Assembly: GCA_037176845.1 (NCBI GenBank)
Contig: JAYKXP010000139.1
Span: forward strand, 54,124 to 118,123
Direction of reading: 5' to 3'
Source of the DNA: Paramarasmius palmivorus
Lineage: Eukaryota > Basidiomycota > Agaricomycetes > Agaricales > Marasmiaceae
DNA: 64,000 nt
The notes beneath the pieces are model-generated. The model did not search any database, was not told where the DNA came from, and saw nothing but the letters and a program-made list of their open reading frames with translations. Positions 32,698-44,459 of this stretch are shown piece after piece. The position numbers and the translations under genes are program-made. Numbering within the stretch: the first letter of the stretch is position 1; every line of letters starts with the position of its first letter.

Positions 32698-35600
32698 ATG
32701 TCCAAACGATGGAAGAGAAACCAAACAACATTTCATGACCGTGTTCCTCTGGCGAGCGACTTTGAGGTGGTTCCGTCTCGCGAAATCGATGCAGGATTCG
32801 GTGGATATGGGTATACGCAAAGGTCGCCAGGAAAAGGTCGAACAGCATGGACTACAGGTTCTGATTGGGTCTCCTGGGATGAAGAGGGCATGTCGGATGG
32901 GGGAATCTCGCTTGAAATGTCAGAAGAGGTACAGGAAGTTGTTTCCGAGGTTGAAATGAATGAAGAAGAGATGAGAGGAAACGATTCAGAGCATCCGTGG
33001 GTGGATGACGATGCAGGGTTGCAACCTGTAGAAACGACCACAGGAAAGGGCGGTGGCAAGAAGAGAAAACGCAAGTCGATGAAAGCTGTGAGTGTGCCAA
33101 ATCTTATCTCGCTCTGTGTCTGACTCGCATGTTAGAAACGTCCGAACATTCATTGGAAGTGTGCACTGCGTGCGCCTTTCCTGCGGGAGTTGTTGAGGTC
33201 TGAGGGGAGATCTGACAGTAAAAACCAGCCCCACTGCACTGACTGTGGGGGGAAGGATCCCAGCGGACAAACGCACGAAAGACGAGAGGCAAAGTTTTGA
33301 TGTCGTGATTGTTTTTACGGGGACATCGTGTGCGAAATCTGCTGCGTGCGAAGGCATCGTGATCAACCTTTCCATTGGCTTGAGGTGAGTTTGTTCTCTG
33401 GGAGTGAGGAAGATACTGACACTGGAACCAGCGATGGGATGGTAACTCGTTCCAGCGAACTAGCCTGAAGCGTCTGGGCCACATCCTCCAACTCAACCAC
33501 CTCAGCAGAGATTGTGCTCAACCAATTCCCTGTCACTCGAAGCTTCGTATTCTCCACACCAATGGCATTCACGATGTGTCCATTCGTTTCTGTGGATGCG
33601 GCAAAAGACGACCTCAATATGTTCAACTCTTGCGTCGCGGTCTCTATCCGGCGACGGTCACGGAGGGCCGTATCATGACTTGTGCAACGTTCTCCTTGCT
33701 TAGAACGCTCCATGTACAGTCTCTTACCACCAAGGGGTCCACCCACGACTTTTATCGAGCACTGGAGAAGCTGACGGATAACAGCCGCCTCCACCTGCCC
33801 AAAACACGATATCGGCCTCTCCTGCGAATGATCTGGCAGTGGAGGCATCTCAAGATGTTAATGTGGGCTGGGTTAGGACACGACGACACTGTTGCTGATG
33901 ACACACCCCAGACTCTAGAAGAGGTCCAGCGTATGGAAGAGGAGAATGAGGGGAGGCTCGTTCTCCGCTGTCCATCTTGTCCACATCCAGGGATCAATCT
34001 ACCGGATGACTGGAGAACGACATTGCAGAGGTGAGACAGTGGCTTCATGTGTCATCTTCCAGGTCTAATACTTGGACATAGTTTCCTATACCGTCTGTGT
34101 CTTTGCATTGACGGGAACTTCCGGCTCAAGGAACAACTAGTTTCGTCACATTCACGGGATCCTTCCTTGGATGGCGGGATGGGGTATTTTGTGGCTCGAA
34201 AACCATACGAAAGGTGGACCAATTCAAAGGGAGACGAGGATGTGGTATGTTTTGATCTGGTTCACTGACTATGGGCTGACGGATTCTACAGATTAACAAC
34301 TGCATCCCTCTGGCTGCTCTTGCCAAGCAGAACACAAAATTCTCGAAAGGGCTGCGGTATACTGGTGTGGTTGGCGTGGCGTGCGGACGAAGTGACATGT
34401 TCGTACGTCTCGGTAATCTTTTCAAGGGAGAGAGGTGAGTTCATGTGGCTGTATAGAGTATTAAGTAGCTGACAGGCGCTTGCAGATACTCCAGCTCGGA
34501 CTACGTGTTTCGCAAAGCGCTTTCAGATTTTTTGGAGCTGCTTGCGCTGCTGGTAATCTATGATGTGGCTTGTCAATGGTACACACATCTTCTCAAACGT
34601 CTCGAGCAGTTACCAGTGGATATCAGACTCGTGAACCCAGCCATGAAGATGACGCCGGGGATTGGAAAACTCCATGAGCCGGGACACAAGCAGAGCAATC
34701 ATGAACAATATTCCCTCAATTACATTCCGGGCGCTGGGAACTCAGACGGAGAAGGAATGGAAAGAATTTGGGGCGAGCACAATAACCTGGGAAACACGAC
34801 GAAAACGATGGGGCCAGGTTCCAGGGAAGACTACATCAACGCCTCTGCTGGTGGTTGGAATTGGGAAAAGTATGTTTCGATGGGTGAGTGGGCAACTTAT
34901 CTGAAATTATTGGTTCGTGACTAATTATGATACAGGTGTTGTACTGTGGAAGCGCTACCAAGGGGCCGTGAAGGATCGTGCGAAACATGTACTAGAGCAC
35001 GCAGGGCTGTCAGGAAATCTCGATGACGATCAGATTCAGCGTTGGGAGGCAATGTGCGTGGAATGGGAGAACGCGCCGACACCCAAGAGGGATGTCTTCA
35101 ACCCCTTTGCCGTGACGGAGGAGTGTGAGTATTTCATGTGACTGAGTGCGTACGGATTAATGAACAATGCAAACCAGTTTTCAGCACGGACAAGGCAATG
35201 GAAGAACTAGCTTGGGAAGAAGAGGCACGGGTTAACAAAGGTGGTATACAGTACCATTCGGTGGATGCAGCCGGCTTCATAGCGCTGGCGTTGGAGATAC
35301 GTGATGCACAGTGAGTCTGTGAATTGGAGCATCAAGGATGCGAATTGATATCCGTAGGGCCAAAGTGTCAGAAAAAATCAAGGACCAACGTCGGGCGATG
35401 ACACCTCAGCAATCACGGAAATTGACCGACCTACGAACCTCCCTGCGACGACGCATTCGGGCATACGAGGAGCTGCGTCCTATCTACATGCCGGGTCTCA
35501 CAATATACATCAAGAAGAACAGGAATGGGGGTGAAGACTCCGAGGAACAGCCAGAGAACGCTACGATCTGGCTGCCTTCGGATATCGAGCTGGATTCAAG

Positions 35601-36705
35601 AGGTCACGTTTGCGTGATAACCTTACCAGGCATCGAGGCAAAACTACAGTATGCTCGCTGTCATGACGCACTCCATGGTCTTAGGCACACGCTTCGAGTC
35701 AAGACTCGAATGATGTTGTTCAAGAACATCAATGTCCGGGGCCAGCGAGATTCGCATCGTACTTGGGACACAATCAATCGAGTAGTCGGCCGTATACAGC
35801 GCTATGCCTTGAAGTATCGCACTTCAAGAGCGGCGCACTTGAACCTGGTTGGTTCTGGGACATGGGAGGAGACGTTACGGGTGCTGAGGAATGAAGATGT
35901 TCAGAGTTACCGAGATCCGGCAGCAATTCGTCAGGGCCCTGGTTGACGAGGGATCAACGAGGAAGATGATGCCGAAGAGCATGACATGGCAAAAGGTGGT
36001 AGCGCCGAGGACCAGGATGAGGCCATTACCGCCTTCGATCTCGCTACCATCGACCGGACGGAGTGGAATCATCGTACCGTATACGGTACAGGTGAAACTC
36101 GCAAAGGCTATTCATGGATCTGGTTTTCCGGAGGCAAGATCGACCTAGAAGATGGTGCCGACGAAGGTGACAACGAGATTCTCAGGTCAGAATGGTGTAA
36201 AAGCCGTGCCCGGGCAAACAGGGCGACGGAGGAGGTGCTTCTGATCAGAGAGGAGATGAGGAGGACATTGGCATACCTGGCGTGGATGGCTGAGCAGTGG
36301 GAGACACGGGCAAGTGCTTTCAGTGGTCGTTCGGCGGAGGATGAGGGTAAACGGGCATTTGCTCTGACGCAAGCTAAGCTTCAGCAAGAGCTGAGAGCAC
36401 ACTTTGAATCGCTTTGGACAAGAGCTCGGTTGGATGCAGATGCTGAGCGTGCCGCGGAAAGGACGAGTCAAAAGGAGCGGAAGACGAGGACTGAGGAAGT
36501 GATTGTGCGAGCGGAGGAGTTGGCTGAGAACGACGAGGACAATGACGAGGAGATGGAAGACGAAGAGGATGAAGAGGATGCTTGGGACAGATTACAGGGT
36601 GAGGAATCTGAAGCAGAGACTGAGTTTTCTGACGAGGGAGACATGTTTTCAAATGGAGGCTGGCAAGATGATGGATATGACATTGCAGCGGGCTACTGGG
36701 AATAG
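32698..36705 (+). mobile_element. KDZ (Kyakuja-Dileera-Zisupton) transposase gene with two stop codons
   Basis: Exons 32698-33087, 33136-33384, 33432-34030, 34082-34244, 34292-34434, 34486-34883, 34936-35124, 35178-35310 and 35358-36705 join in frame over 1,204 codons. The N-terminus is basic/acidic with GGGKKRKRKS. Next is a CxC2-like cysteine cluster (CTDCGGKD ... CRDCFYGDIVCEICCVRRH, residues about 165-210). The KDZ catalytic blocks follow: CIDGNFRLK (about 423), IYDVACQW (about 541) and GEGMERIWGEHN (about 603). A long Glu-rich tail ends the protein. Two in-frame TGA codons, at 33298-33300 in the cysteine cluster and at 35944-35946 before the C-terminal region, break it; both could come from CGA by C-to-T change. 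All introns are intact, so inactivation is recent or the stops are read differently. Terminal repeats were not identified. Confidence 0.85.
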
Positions 36706-36990
36706 AATTAGATGTACGGTGCGCGGAATTGCGTTGTATTGGGAGCTATGGACTACGTGTAGAATTTGGATAGACCTGGATGTATGAGATAATAGTGTAT
36801 ATTGTGTTTGTTATCCAAGTATCAGAATGATGACGCAGTTGGAGTGCATGGTTCAACTGTTGGATGACTAATTAGCTGAGGTGCAGTGTTCAAGCATTGC
36901 TGCCGCCCAGCAATTTTGAGTATGTAGCTGTTTTACAGGAGAGGTACGTACGAGAGATACTTGTTCTATGTATTTCTGTTCATTCCATAT

Positions 36991-37085
36991 AGCCCTGTAG
37001 TTCAGTGGTTACAGCGTGCTAACCAGCCAACGTTGTTACTATATCCATGCAGAGGTCACCGTTCAATTCAGTGAGAAGCCTTTTT
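36991..37085 (+). tRNA. tRNA-like sequence, possibly a degenerate tRNA-Val(AAC) or SINE head
   Basis: A pol III A box (TAGTTCAGTGG, 36998-37008) and a B-box-like GTTCAATTC (37061-37069) are spaced as in an intron-containing tRNA gene. An anticodon-type stem can form between GCGTG (37014-37018) and CATGC (37046-37050), with a loop reading CTAAC and an intron-like insert. A TTTTT terminator follows at 37081-37085. Against a functional gene, the acceptor stem does not pair and the D and T stems have mismatches. It is best regarded as a tRNA pseudogene or the head of a tRNA-derived SINE. Confidence 0.4.
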
Positions 37086-37089
37086 GAGC

Positions 37090-39720
37090 ATGTACGGGTA
37101 TCTTGGCTATCTGGGTCATGGGTCTCTGTACTGTCTGGCCTGTACAAGGTGTGTGGACTTGCCTTTGGTGATATATCGTTAGCATTTGGGTTCTCCCAAT
37201 GTTGATGTATGAGTGGAGACTCCATGGCTGGTAAAAGCTGCGATAGAACTGCAGCGCATGCCAGTCAATCACCCTTTCTCCCCCAATTGTTGCCCTAGCT
37301 AAGATGTTCTTCCTCGAGTCTCCACGTAGCCAGTCGAAGGCTCCACCAATGATGGATGTCGAATTCGTGATGTGTCTGGGTAATTTTCCAGTACAAGAGA
37401 TACAAGGCACCTATCTCGAGTCAGAATCTACGCGAAAAGTCGAAGGAACAGCCATGGAGAACCCACTTGAAGTGGGCGTGATAGCGCGACGGGACGAAGA
37501 TTAAAATTTCCTGTTAAGGTATATTCTGAAAAACGTAACGAAACGTGACCTGCACATGATGACAAAATTCAACTACGGTATCCAGGGTGCAAGATCATGT
37601 AGACTAAATCCGACGTGGCTCTTTCTCTCTTACCACCAGCCTCCACCAGCCCTTTTTAGACCACCGGCTACGCAAACTATCGTGTGTCTCAAGCCGCGGT
37701 CTTTAAATTTCACGAGTCCTCCGGAAATCTAGCTACTCACCAGCTTCTCTCGTTAAACACCCCAAGTCTCCCCTCAATATGATCCTATCGAGTGCTCAGC
37801 ACTCAGCCCTTCAAACATCCGACTGAGACATTCAATCGAGAGCGATACCTAACATCCAGAATTCGCTCATTATTGTGACGAAGGGAGTCGCTGAGGTGAG
37901 CTAGTTTATCCTCCTTGTGTTGGAAAGCTACATCGCTCACATTGGGTCAAGCTACTGTCCTGCCCTCAACCGTCAACGCGTCAACACCCAATAGCAACGC
38001 GCATGGTGTAGATGTTCAAACTGAACGGATAACTCCAATTTCTGATCTGCAGACTCCAAACGCTGCCTCTTGGTTCAAGTCGACAGTCTGGTCTCACTTA
38101 TCGTCCAGAACGTACATCCACTCCTCCGCGAAGCACTGACGTCAACTCCCGCCCTTAGTTTGCCAACTATGACAATCGGGCGTCACCTTCCAAGGCCTCA
38201 TATCCCAGCTCCAGCTTCGTCGATATTACCCCAGCTATTAGCCTATTACAAGCAACACAACTACATCTTGGGAAGAGCGTTGGATGAGGGCTCACAAGTG
38301 ATGGCTCTTATCTTGGCGGTATCTGGCGTGTAGACTGTTTCCTGCGGTAGGTTCTTTCTTTGTGGTTTGGGCTCGAATGAAGGCTGACTTGGGTGAATAA
38401 GACAGTGGGCAGTTAGTCCGATAGAGGGGAAAGTGCAATGGCGCTGGATGATTGAGCGGTACCGGTCAAGTCCTATTCTACATGTCTTTGCCCAACTTCC
38501 ATGTCAGCGTGCTAGTGCTTGTAACAGGGACACGTTGACCTGGAGCTCAAGAGGAACGCGAATGCATGGTACTGTAGATCGATGTAGGCAACTTGTACGT
38601 CTCTTGCAATCATCGTACCAGCCCCAAGAGTCATTCTACTCGCTAGAAAATCCAAAAAAAAAAACCTCTATATCGCGGGTTCGATTGTCCATCCGAAACC
38701 TATTCTTACCCTACATCCTACAACTCCTTCTCATAGGTAAATACCCTAATCCACCTGAACTCATACCTCCAGCTTTCCTGACCGAGAACACTAAACCCAA
38801 ATCTTCGCATGCATAGGGCTGGCATTCCGTTGTTTGGAGCGCTATCCGTTCGAGGTTTCGAGTTTGAATGGGAGTACCTACGCATAAGCATCGACGCGAT
38901 GCCTAGCCTATGATGAGAGAGGGATGTGACCATCATGATACGCCGGTCGTTGGTTTATGTCTGTCGAAATCATCTTTGGTTAATCGAAGTACTTGAGCTG
39001 AAAGTTTGCGTACATACCTAGGCCTACGTACCCAACAATCTCGAATCAGCTTGAACGACAACCCAAAAGTCTTTTGGACCAGTTATCGCGTGTTCTCCGT
39101 TCCCGTCGTCTGCTAGCTCGTAGTGTTCCGCAATATGCGCCATATTGGTTCTAATGCTCCGGTAGGCAAAGTGAGCATAAAGAGCGCCATAGGAGTAGAT
39201 TGACGTGAAGAAGTAGGGGATACTACACGTGAGGAAGAGTAGGAGGTATGTTGCGGGGTCTGTTGGATGAGCTGGGCAATAAAGCAAGGCCTGAGAACTA
39301 GCGTAGGCGCAATACGCAGAGGTAGAACCGAGATAGAACGAAGAGCACGAGCGATTCCGATGCAGCAGGGTGAGTTGGCTGCAGTAGAGTCAGCACATGG
39401 AGGTCAAGAGGAAGAGGTGTACGCACAGCCCCATACGATGCACGTCGTAAACATGTTTTGAACAACGAGGTTGTCGGATGGTTTACTTTGACGGATTATT
39501 ATCCTGGGCTTGTTATCCATGATTTTCTAGGCAGATTGTTCAGGAACATGGCGGGGAACATGGTAGTACAAGTAGTGGTCATAGTAGTGTCATGGCGGTA
39601 TCTTTGAGAACAGCTACAAATTTGGCGCGAGCGATTGCAATGGATCGTCGAATCTGACTAAAGACTGTAACCATAGTATTACTTATTACTTCAGAGGAGT
39701 ACAAAGCATGTTGGTAAAGA
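37090..39720. other. No confident gene; scattered coding-like remnants
   Basis: Uninterrupted frames at 37063-37410 (-), 37915-38333 (+) and 38433-38816 (+) lack recognisable motifs. On the minus strand 39024-39290 reads as a membrane-type segment (TYLLLFLTCSIPYFFTSI, then YGALYAHFAYRSI) with a hydrophilic end, probably the tail exon of a decayed multi-pass membrane protein. I could not extend it upstream in one frame. Confidence 0.35.
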
Positions 39721-39730
39721 AAACGTCTTT

Positions 39731-41987
39731 TCAAGCTTTTCCAGTCCTTCTACGAACACGAAACACATCCTTGAGTGGTTGAGTAAATCCTTTCGAAGAC
39801 CTTGTTTCCCCTAGAGATACGACCGCCATGTCGGATTTCTTTCCACCAAATCCAGCTTTAGCCTTGGCAATGAAACGCACACCTGTTCATTTTGTGTCAG
39901 GATAGAATTGAGGAATTGAGATAATGGAAACGAACCTCTGGTTTTGAGGTTATCGGCAAATCGCCTCAATGAATTGGAACTCGATTCTCCGAGGTCTTCA
40001 AATCGATGCTGGTATCCAGTGAGTTCAAGAATGGGAAAGCCGAGTGAAAGCGCAAAGTCCGTAGTAGTAGGGACAAAGCCTTCAGAGATGTGGAGTTTCT
40101 GAATCACATTGTGGTGAGCCGAAGACCAGATAAAACACCAGGCACCTATCCTGGAAGCAAAAGATGGCAACCCCAAATGTGCCCGTACAAGCTCAGGCAC
40201 CATTTCTCGCCCAAGGGGATCAGAGGACCAGAAGTACTTCTCGCCCTCCAACCAAGATCTCCAGATCGCTTCGTCATCAGATGGACAGGGAATAGGTCGT
40301 ATGAATAGATAGACATTTGGGGGGATATTGGGTTCCTTGTGCAGTGAAGTGCGTTCAAGGTGAAGAGTGAAGTTGCCAAGTATACCTAGTACAAGTCAAC
40401 AGATGGGTCAAACATGACAACACTAAAACTTACCATAATCCTCCCAATCATCTTCATGAATCCCGAGTTGGCCGAACACACTGTGTGCCTGAGCGAGCCA
40501 TGATTCCGCCAGAATGCCCCATTCCTCCCAAGGATACACCCCATACTGTAGCTCTATCCCCTGAAGGTGTTGTATCTCCGTCGACGTGACAGTAAACCTA
40601 TACCCCTGGTCAGTCTGCGACATCCAACACCCAGCTTTTGCATACATACCGCACCGAGCCGTCATCCATGACAACCTGACTCTCCCTCATTCCATCAGGA
40701 ATACTACCCAGCACCCTGCAAAATCCATAATGCCATCTTTCCCTGGCACCCGGCAATCTAACAATGATATCTCGCGAGCGCCAATTGTATATCGCACCAG
40801 GGAGGGATGACAGGACAGGTATGACTTGTTCGTTGGCCAGGGTTTGGAAGAGTCCCGAAGAAGCGAAGCGAATTCCTGTGAGGATAGTCCGAGCGGAGAA
40901 TGTTCTTGTGAGATATTCAAAGACGGTGTCGTTGTTGCTATATGTTTGGATGGGGAGGTGGGTGGAATGGGTGTTGGGCATTGTGTTCTCGCTGGTGCCG
41001 AGCATGATCAGGGACCGGATGGAGGGTAGCTCAATGTATGGTCCTTTCTGCAGTGCGCCGGTTCTTGGGTCAACCCATAGTTCACATATGGGCTGTAGTA
41101 CATGTTAATACGGATGATGATGATGGGCGTAAGGAGACGTACAAGGTTCCCCAGTTTGAGTTCCTTCTGCATTCTGCCGAACTAGAAAACCATGAAACGC
41201 TATCTGCCATAGATTTCGATTAGGGGCGTACTTGGTTGGCAAAGTACGAGAACAAGAGCGGTGTCAACCGATACCCGTCGGAGACGATACGTGCAAGGGG
41301 AATGAGCGCTGTTGAAAAGCTGTGAATACCATAGACATATTTTCAGAAAAGATCACGCACCGTCGTAGAATAACAACGCCGGCAAACCTCGTTCGTTATC
41401 GTTGTAACCAAAGATTTGAGCAACATTAGCGTTCCTAAGGGTGTTTGGTAAACTTGATGTTGGGGGAGGGCAATTGAAATACCTGATGTGCGTGAACTGG
41501 TTAAAATCTTGTCTGAAAGCCTATCGGAGCATGAGGTCAGTGACATGAGAGCTGGGGTATGGATGAAACTGACCTTGAGTGCATCGGGCCCATTGTACGT
41601 GACATATAGAAATCGGCGTTCCGTATTCCTGCCTTCCAGCCTAGCGATGCTGAAGCTACGCTGAGCATCTACATTGCGCCATAATTCATACTGCTCTTTC
41701 GTCTCCTTCAAGTATTCTATTCTGACTGAGGACGATGTAGCGATGCTGCTCTCAATACACACGTCGCCCGTTTTAACACGGGTGTACTGAGCCATGATCG
41801 AAGGACTCAGCCCAAAACCTCGAGGGACAGGACAGAATGAACTTACATCGTCCCATATAGTCTGCTTCTTCCCTTTCCTCTGGGTATTCACAACACTCCT
41901 GTGGATATAACAGTTGTTGTATATGCGGTTGGCTTTCGTGAAGCGTCCATCGTTGATAGTGAAGCCGGAGCTGTTGTGGAAGGCCAT
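39731..41987 (-). CDS. Uncharacterised Agaricomycete family protein, tandem member 1
   Basis: Ten exons on the minus strand (41987-41847, 41786-41574, 41520-41483, 41434-41361, 41308-41232, 41181-41143, 41092-40650, 40597-40434, 40385-39936, 39882-39731) give 596 residues without a stop. The N-terminus (MAFHNSSGFTINDGRFTKAN, then RIYNNCYIH) is the short F-x-I-x-G/D-G-x-F motif seen at the start of many Agaricomycete proteins, including NLR-like ones. Recognisable family blocks follow: TIWDD/YTRVKTGDV, FLYVTYNGPDALK, NANVAQIFGYND, ICELWVDPRTGALQKGP and SWLEGEKYFWSSDPLGREM. The C-terminal TTTDFALSLGFPILELTG is another such block. No enzymatic motif is evident. Member 2 has the same exon lengths for eight of its exons. 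A GATATATCA element lies about 60 bp upstream in both genes. The function is unknown. Confidence 0.75.
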
Positions 41988-42150
41988 GGTGACGGTGGGA
42001 GTTGTGGAAAGGAAAGGCGTGGACTAAGGGAGACTTTGAGGCTCGATATCGATATATCATGTCGGACAAAGAGCGCTGCATGGGCCTGAAGCAGTAGTCG
42101 ACAGCATTTTGTGTGGGACAACGTAACCCTGTTTGACGTCTGGGATATTA

Positions 42151-43099
42151 GAGAGTTTGCGCACGTGCTGGATTTGCCATATGCAGCTTTTTTGTCATGT
42201 GCAAAGCCGCACGACTCCACAAACAGCTCTCCGTGCAGCTCCTGTTCTCAAGACTTTTCGGTCAATACTCGTCGCTAATCTGTTTTCTGGGCTCGTAATC
42301 GCTGTAATTGGGCACAAGAGAACTCTCAACGATGTTTACCGCACAGGGAAGTCGTTGAGGTAATGAGACAGGTTGAATCAGGGTTGAATGTAACACTTTT
42401 GGTACGTCGTCGTTTCTTGCGCCGAACTCCCTCAGGGCCTGTTCGGTAAACATTTCCTGAACAAATGTACTGGTATATTCTACCAATTTTGGTAACCGTC
42501 AAGGACATTTTTTCCCTGCCCCGAGTAGGAACCAAGTGAAATCAGCGCCATTTTCTCGAATGTACCAGGACAAAATGTCCTGGACATTTTTACCGAACAG
42601 GCCCTCAGATACTGCCCAGCATAAGCAGGAATCTGTTGATATCAACAAGATACTTTGTCGAAGACCGAATGTCGCTACATTACCACCCTCATCGCATTTC
42701 CTGTTCACAACACCTTTGAAGAAAAGTCTGGGGCAACACTCTTCGTAGTACTGAGGTAGCATGGCTACTCAGGTATACTTATGGCTATATGTTCAATGTT
42801 CACGCGATTTCAGCGAACAAATATCACCTGTATGAGCATTTCTCATCACGCTGTCGTTGTTAGTGTAGTTTAGTGCAGGATACTTAGGATACGTGAAATT
42901 ACGATCCCTCATCATTGTCATAACCCTCTCATGAGCCCTGAGTCTGATAAGTGTATCATACACAGAAAAATAGCAAGAAAATCCGATATATTCGGTGGGT
43001 ATTCGGGCGCTCGGAGCCTTGAAAGCGTTGTGGAGCCGTGCGGCTTTGCACATGTCAAAAAAGCTGCATATGGCAAATCCAGCATGTGCGCAAACTCTC
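42151..43099. repeat. 70-bp inverted-repeat pair bounding about 0.95 kb
   Basis: The left arm (42151-42220, starting GAGAGTTTGCGCACGTGCTG) and the right arm (43030-43099, its reverse complement) are about 95 percent identical. The upstream regions of family members 1 and 2 are alignable for about 150 bp and diverge exactly where the left arm begins, as expected for an element inserted there. No target-site duplication is obvious. No transposase is encoded in the interval, so it would be a non-autonomous TIR element. It contains the MITE at 42435. Confidence 0.65.
42435..42604. mobile_element. 170-bp MITE, PIF/Harbinger-type ends
   Basis: Perfect 16-bp terminal inverted repeats GGGCCTGTTCGGTAAA (42435-42450; inverse at 42589-42604) are flanked by a TCA target-site duplication (42432-42434 and 42605-42607). 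A GGGCCTGTT start with a 3-bp TSD is the pattern of Tourist-like PIF/Harbinger MITEs. Subterminal palindromic words (AGGACAAAATGTCCTGG, ACATTT) add secondary structure. It is non-coding and nested inside the 70-bp inverted-repeat element. Confidence 0.8.
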
Positions 43100-44459
43100 T
43101 ATTTGCTCCTCAATGTCTCCTTCAACACGTCGACCATACGCTACCTCAAGATCCTATGTATCAGAACCAGCAAACTTTACGAAAGCTTCTTCTTTCTGGC
43201 TTACTCGAATACTCCAGCGCATTTTAGCGCTTTAGCTCCCGTAGAACCGAAGCCCTGTATTTTAGAGTCACTTTACCTCTCCTCGAGCCATCGGCATGCT
43301 TGGAGGCCTGTTTGAAGAAGTGTTTTCGTGAGTCATAGTACGTGCTCACCTGGATATAAGAAGTATGCTAGGGTCAAACTCTATTTTCTTTTAGGCTATT
43401 CCGCTCTAGCTCTCAAGATCTCATTGTCCGTTCTATGTAGCCCTTCCCGTGTAAATCGTCGACCTCTATCTCGTTGCATAGCACGACTGAAAATCAATCA
43501 CCAACGCATCCTGACTACCTCGGATGCTGCCTTGTTTTGAGTCAAGTTGACTATCTGGCTTCCAGAATTCGGATTACTGACGCAAGAAACTAGTATGTCT
43601 CGTTTTCTTTCCGAGGATTTGAAATCTAATCTAGATTTCAGGTCCATTATAAGTACGCTGACTTCACATACGAACAACTTGGCGACAACATCCAGTTAGA
43701 ATTGCATTGAAATGTCAATGAAAGTCCCGAATTCTCGCACCTAATTCGTCTGAACTCAGGACAATGTGATCGAGTCTATTTGTCGCTGCCACCTTTCACC
43801 GCAAAATCAGATGAAGATCCTCCGGCTGCCAGATGATACAACATTGAGGTCCAGTGTCTGTCAAGTCCATTGGAACCTTTGAACTTCAGGTTTCGTAAGC
43901 TTCAAACGGCCTCAATTTGGGTCTCAGCCAAGAAGCACAACCGGCCGACCATCATTCAACCAAACCGACTTCGGTGACCGCAATTAGCTGTAGGCTGACA
44001 GCGACACTTCGTATTCAGGTATTCGGTAAGTGTCTACACTTACCTATACCACCCGTCAACTATATCGCCTTAGCTAGCGACAGTACCGAATCGCTATTCA
44101 ATGTCAAAAGGTTGTTGCCACCACGCAACTGTCCTTCGTGGTGACTACCTTATGACAGGGAATCGGCACTCTACAGTACCAGCTAATAGTAATGGAACGC
44201 ACCCCTACGAACTCCTGGCCACATAGAACGTGTACTATAGTTTTCCTGATTTAACAATCCAAACTTACATATACCAATGTAACCTATATCTCGTTGCAGC
44301 TTGAGCTCGCTGTGTGCGTAGTGAAGTAAAGTGGGTTTATATATTCATCGAAACACTGTAAATGTGTACAGAGTACAATACACCGACGTTATTTCCTCGT
44401 TCAAGGAACGCGACTGGAAGCCCATGATATCCATATACAAATCCGAAACACTATCTTCA
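43100..44459. other. No confident gene
   Basis: A coding-like run near 43640-43830 (+), for example YADFTYEQLGDNIQLELH followed by a stop, suggests a decayed exon of an unrecognised gene. The rest shows nothing I can name. Confidence 0.3.

Noticed and set aside
32733..33100. Minus-strand frames opposite the KDZ N-terminus and similar ones at 36187-36683
   Set aside because: They are shadows of the acidic, Glu-rich coding sequence and read as Ser/Pro/Leu-rich low complexity.
36991..37085. Functional tRNA gene
   Set aside because: The acceptor stem does not pair and the D and T stems are mismatched; kept only as tRNA-like.
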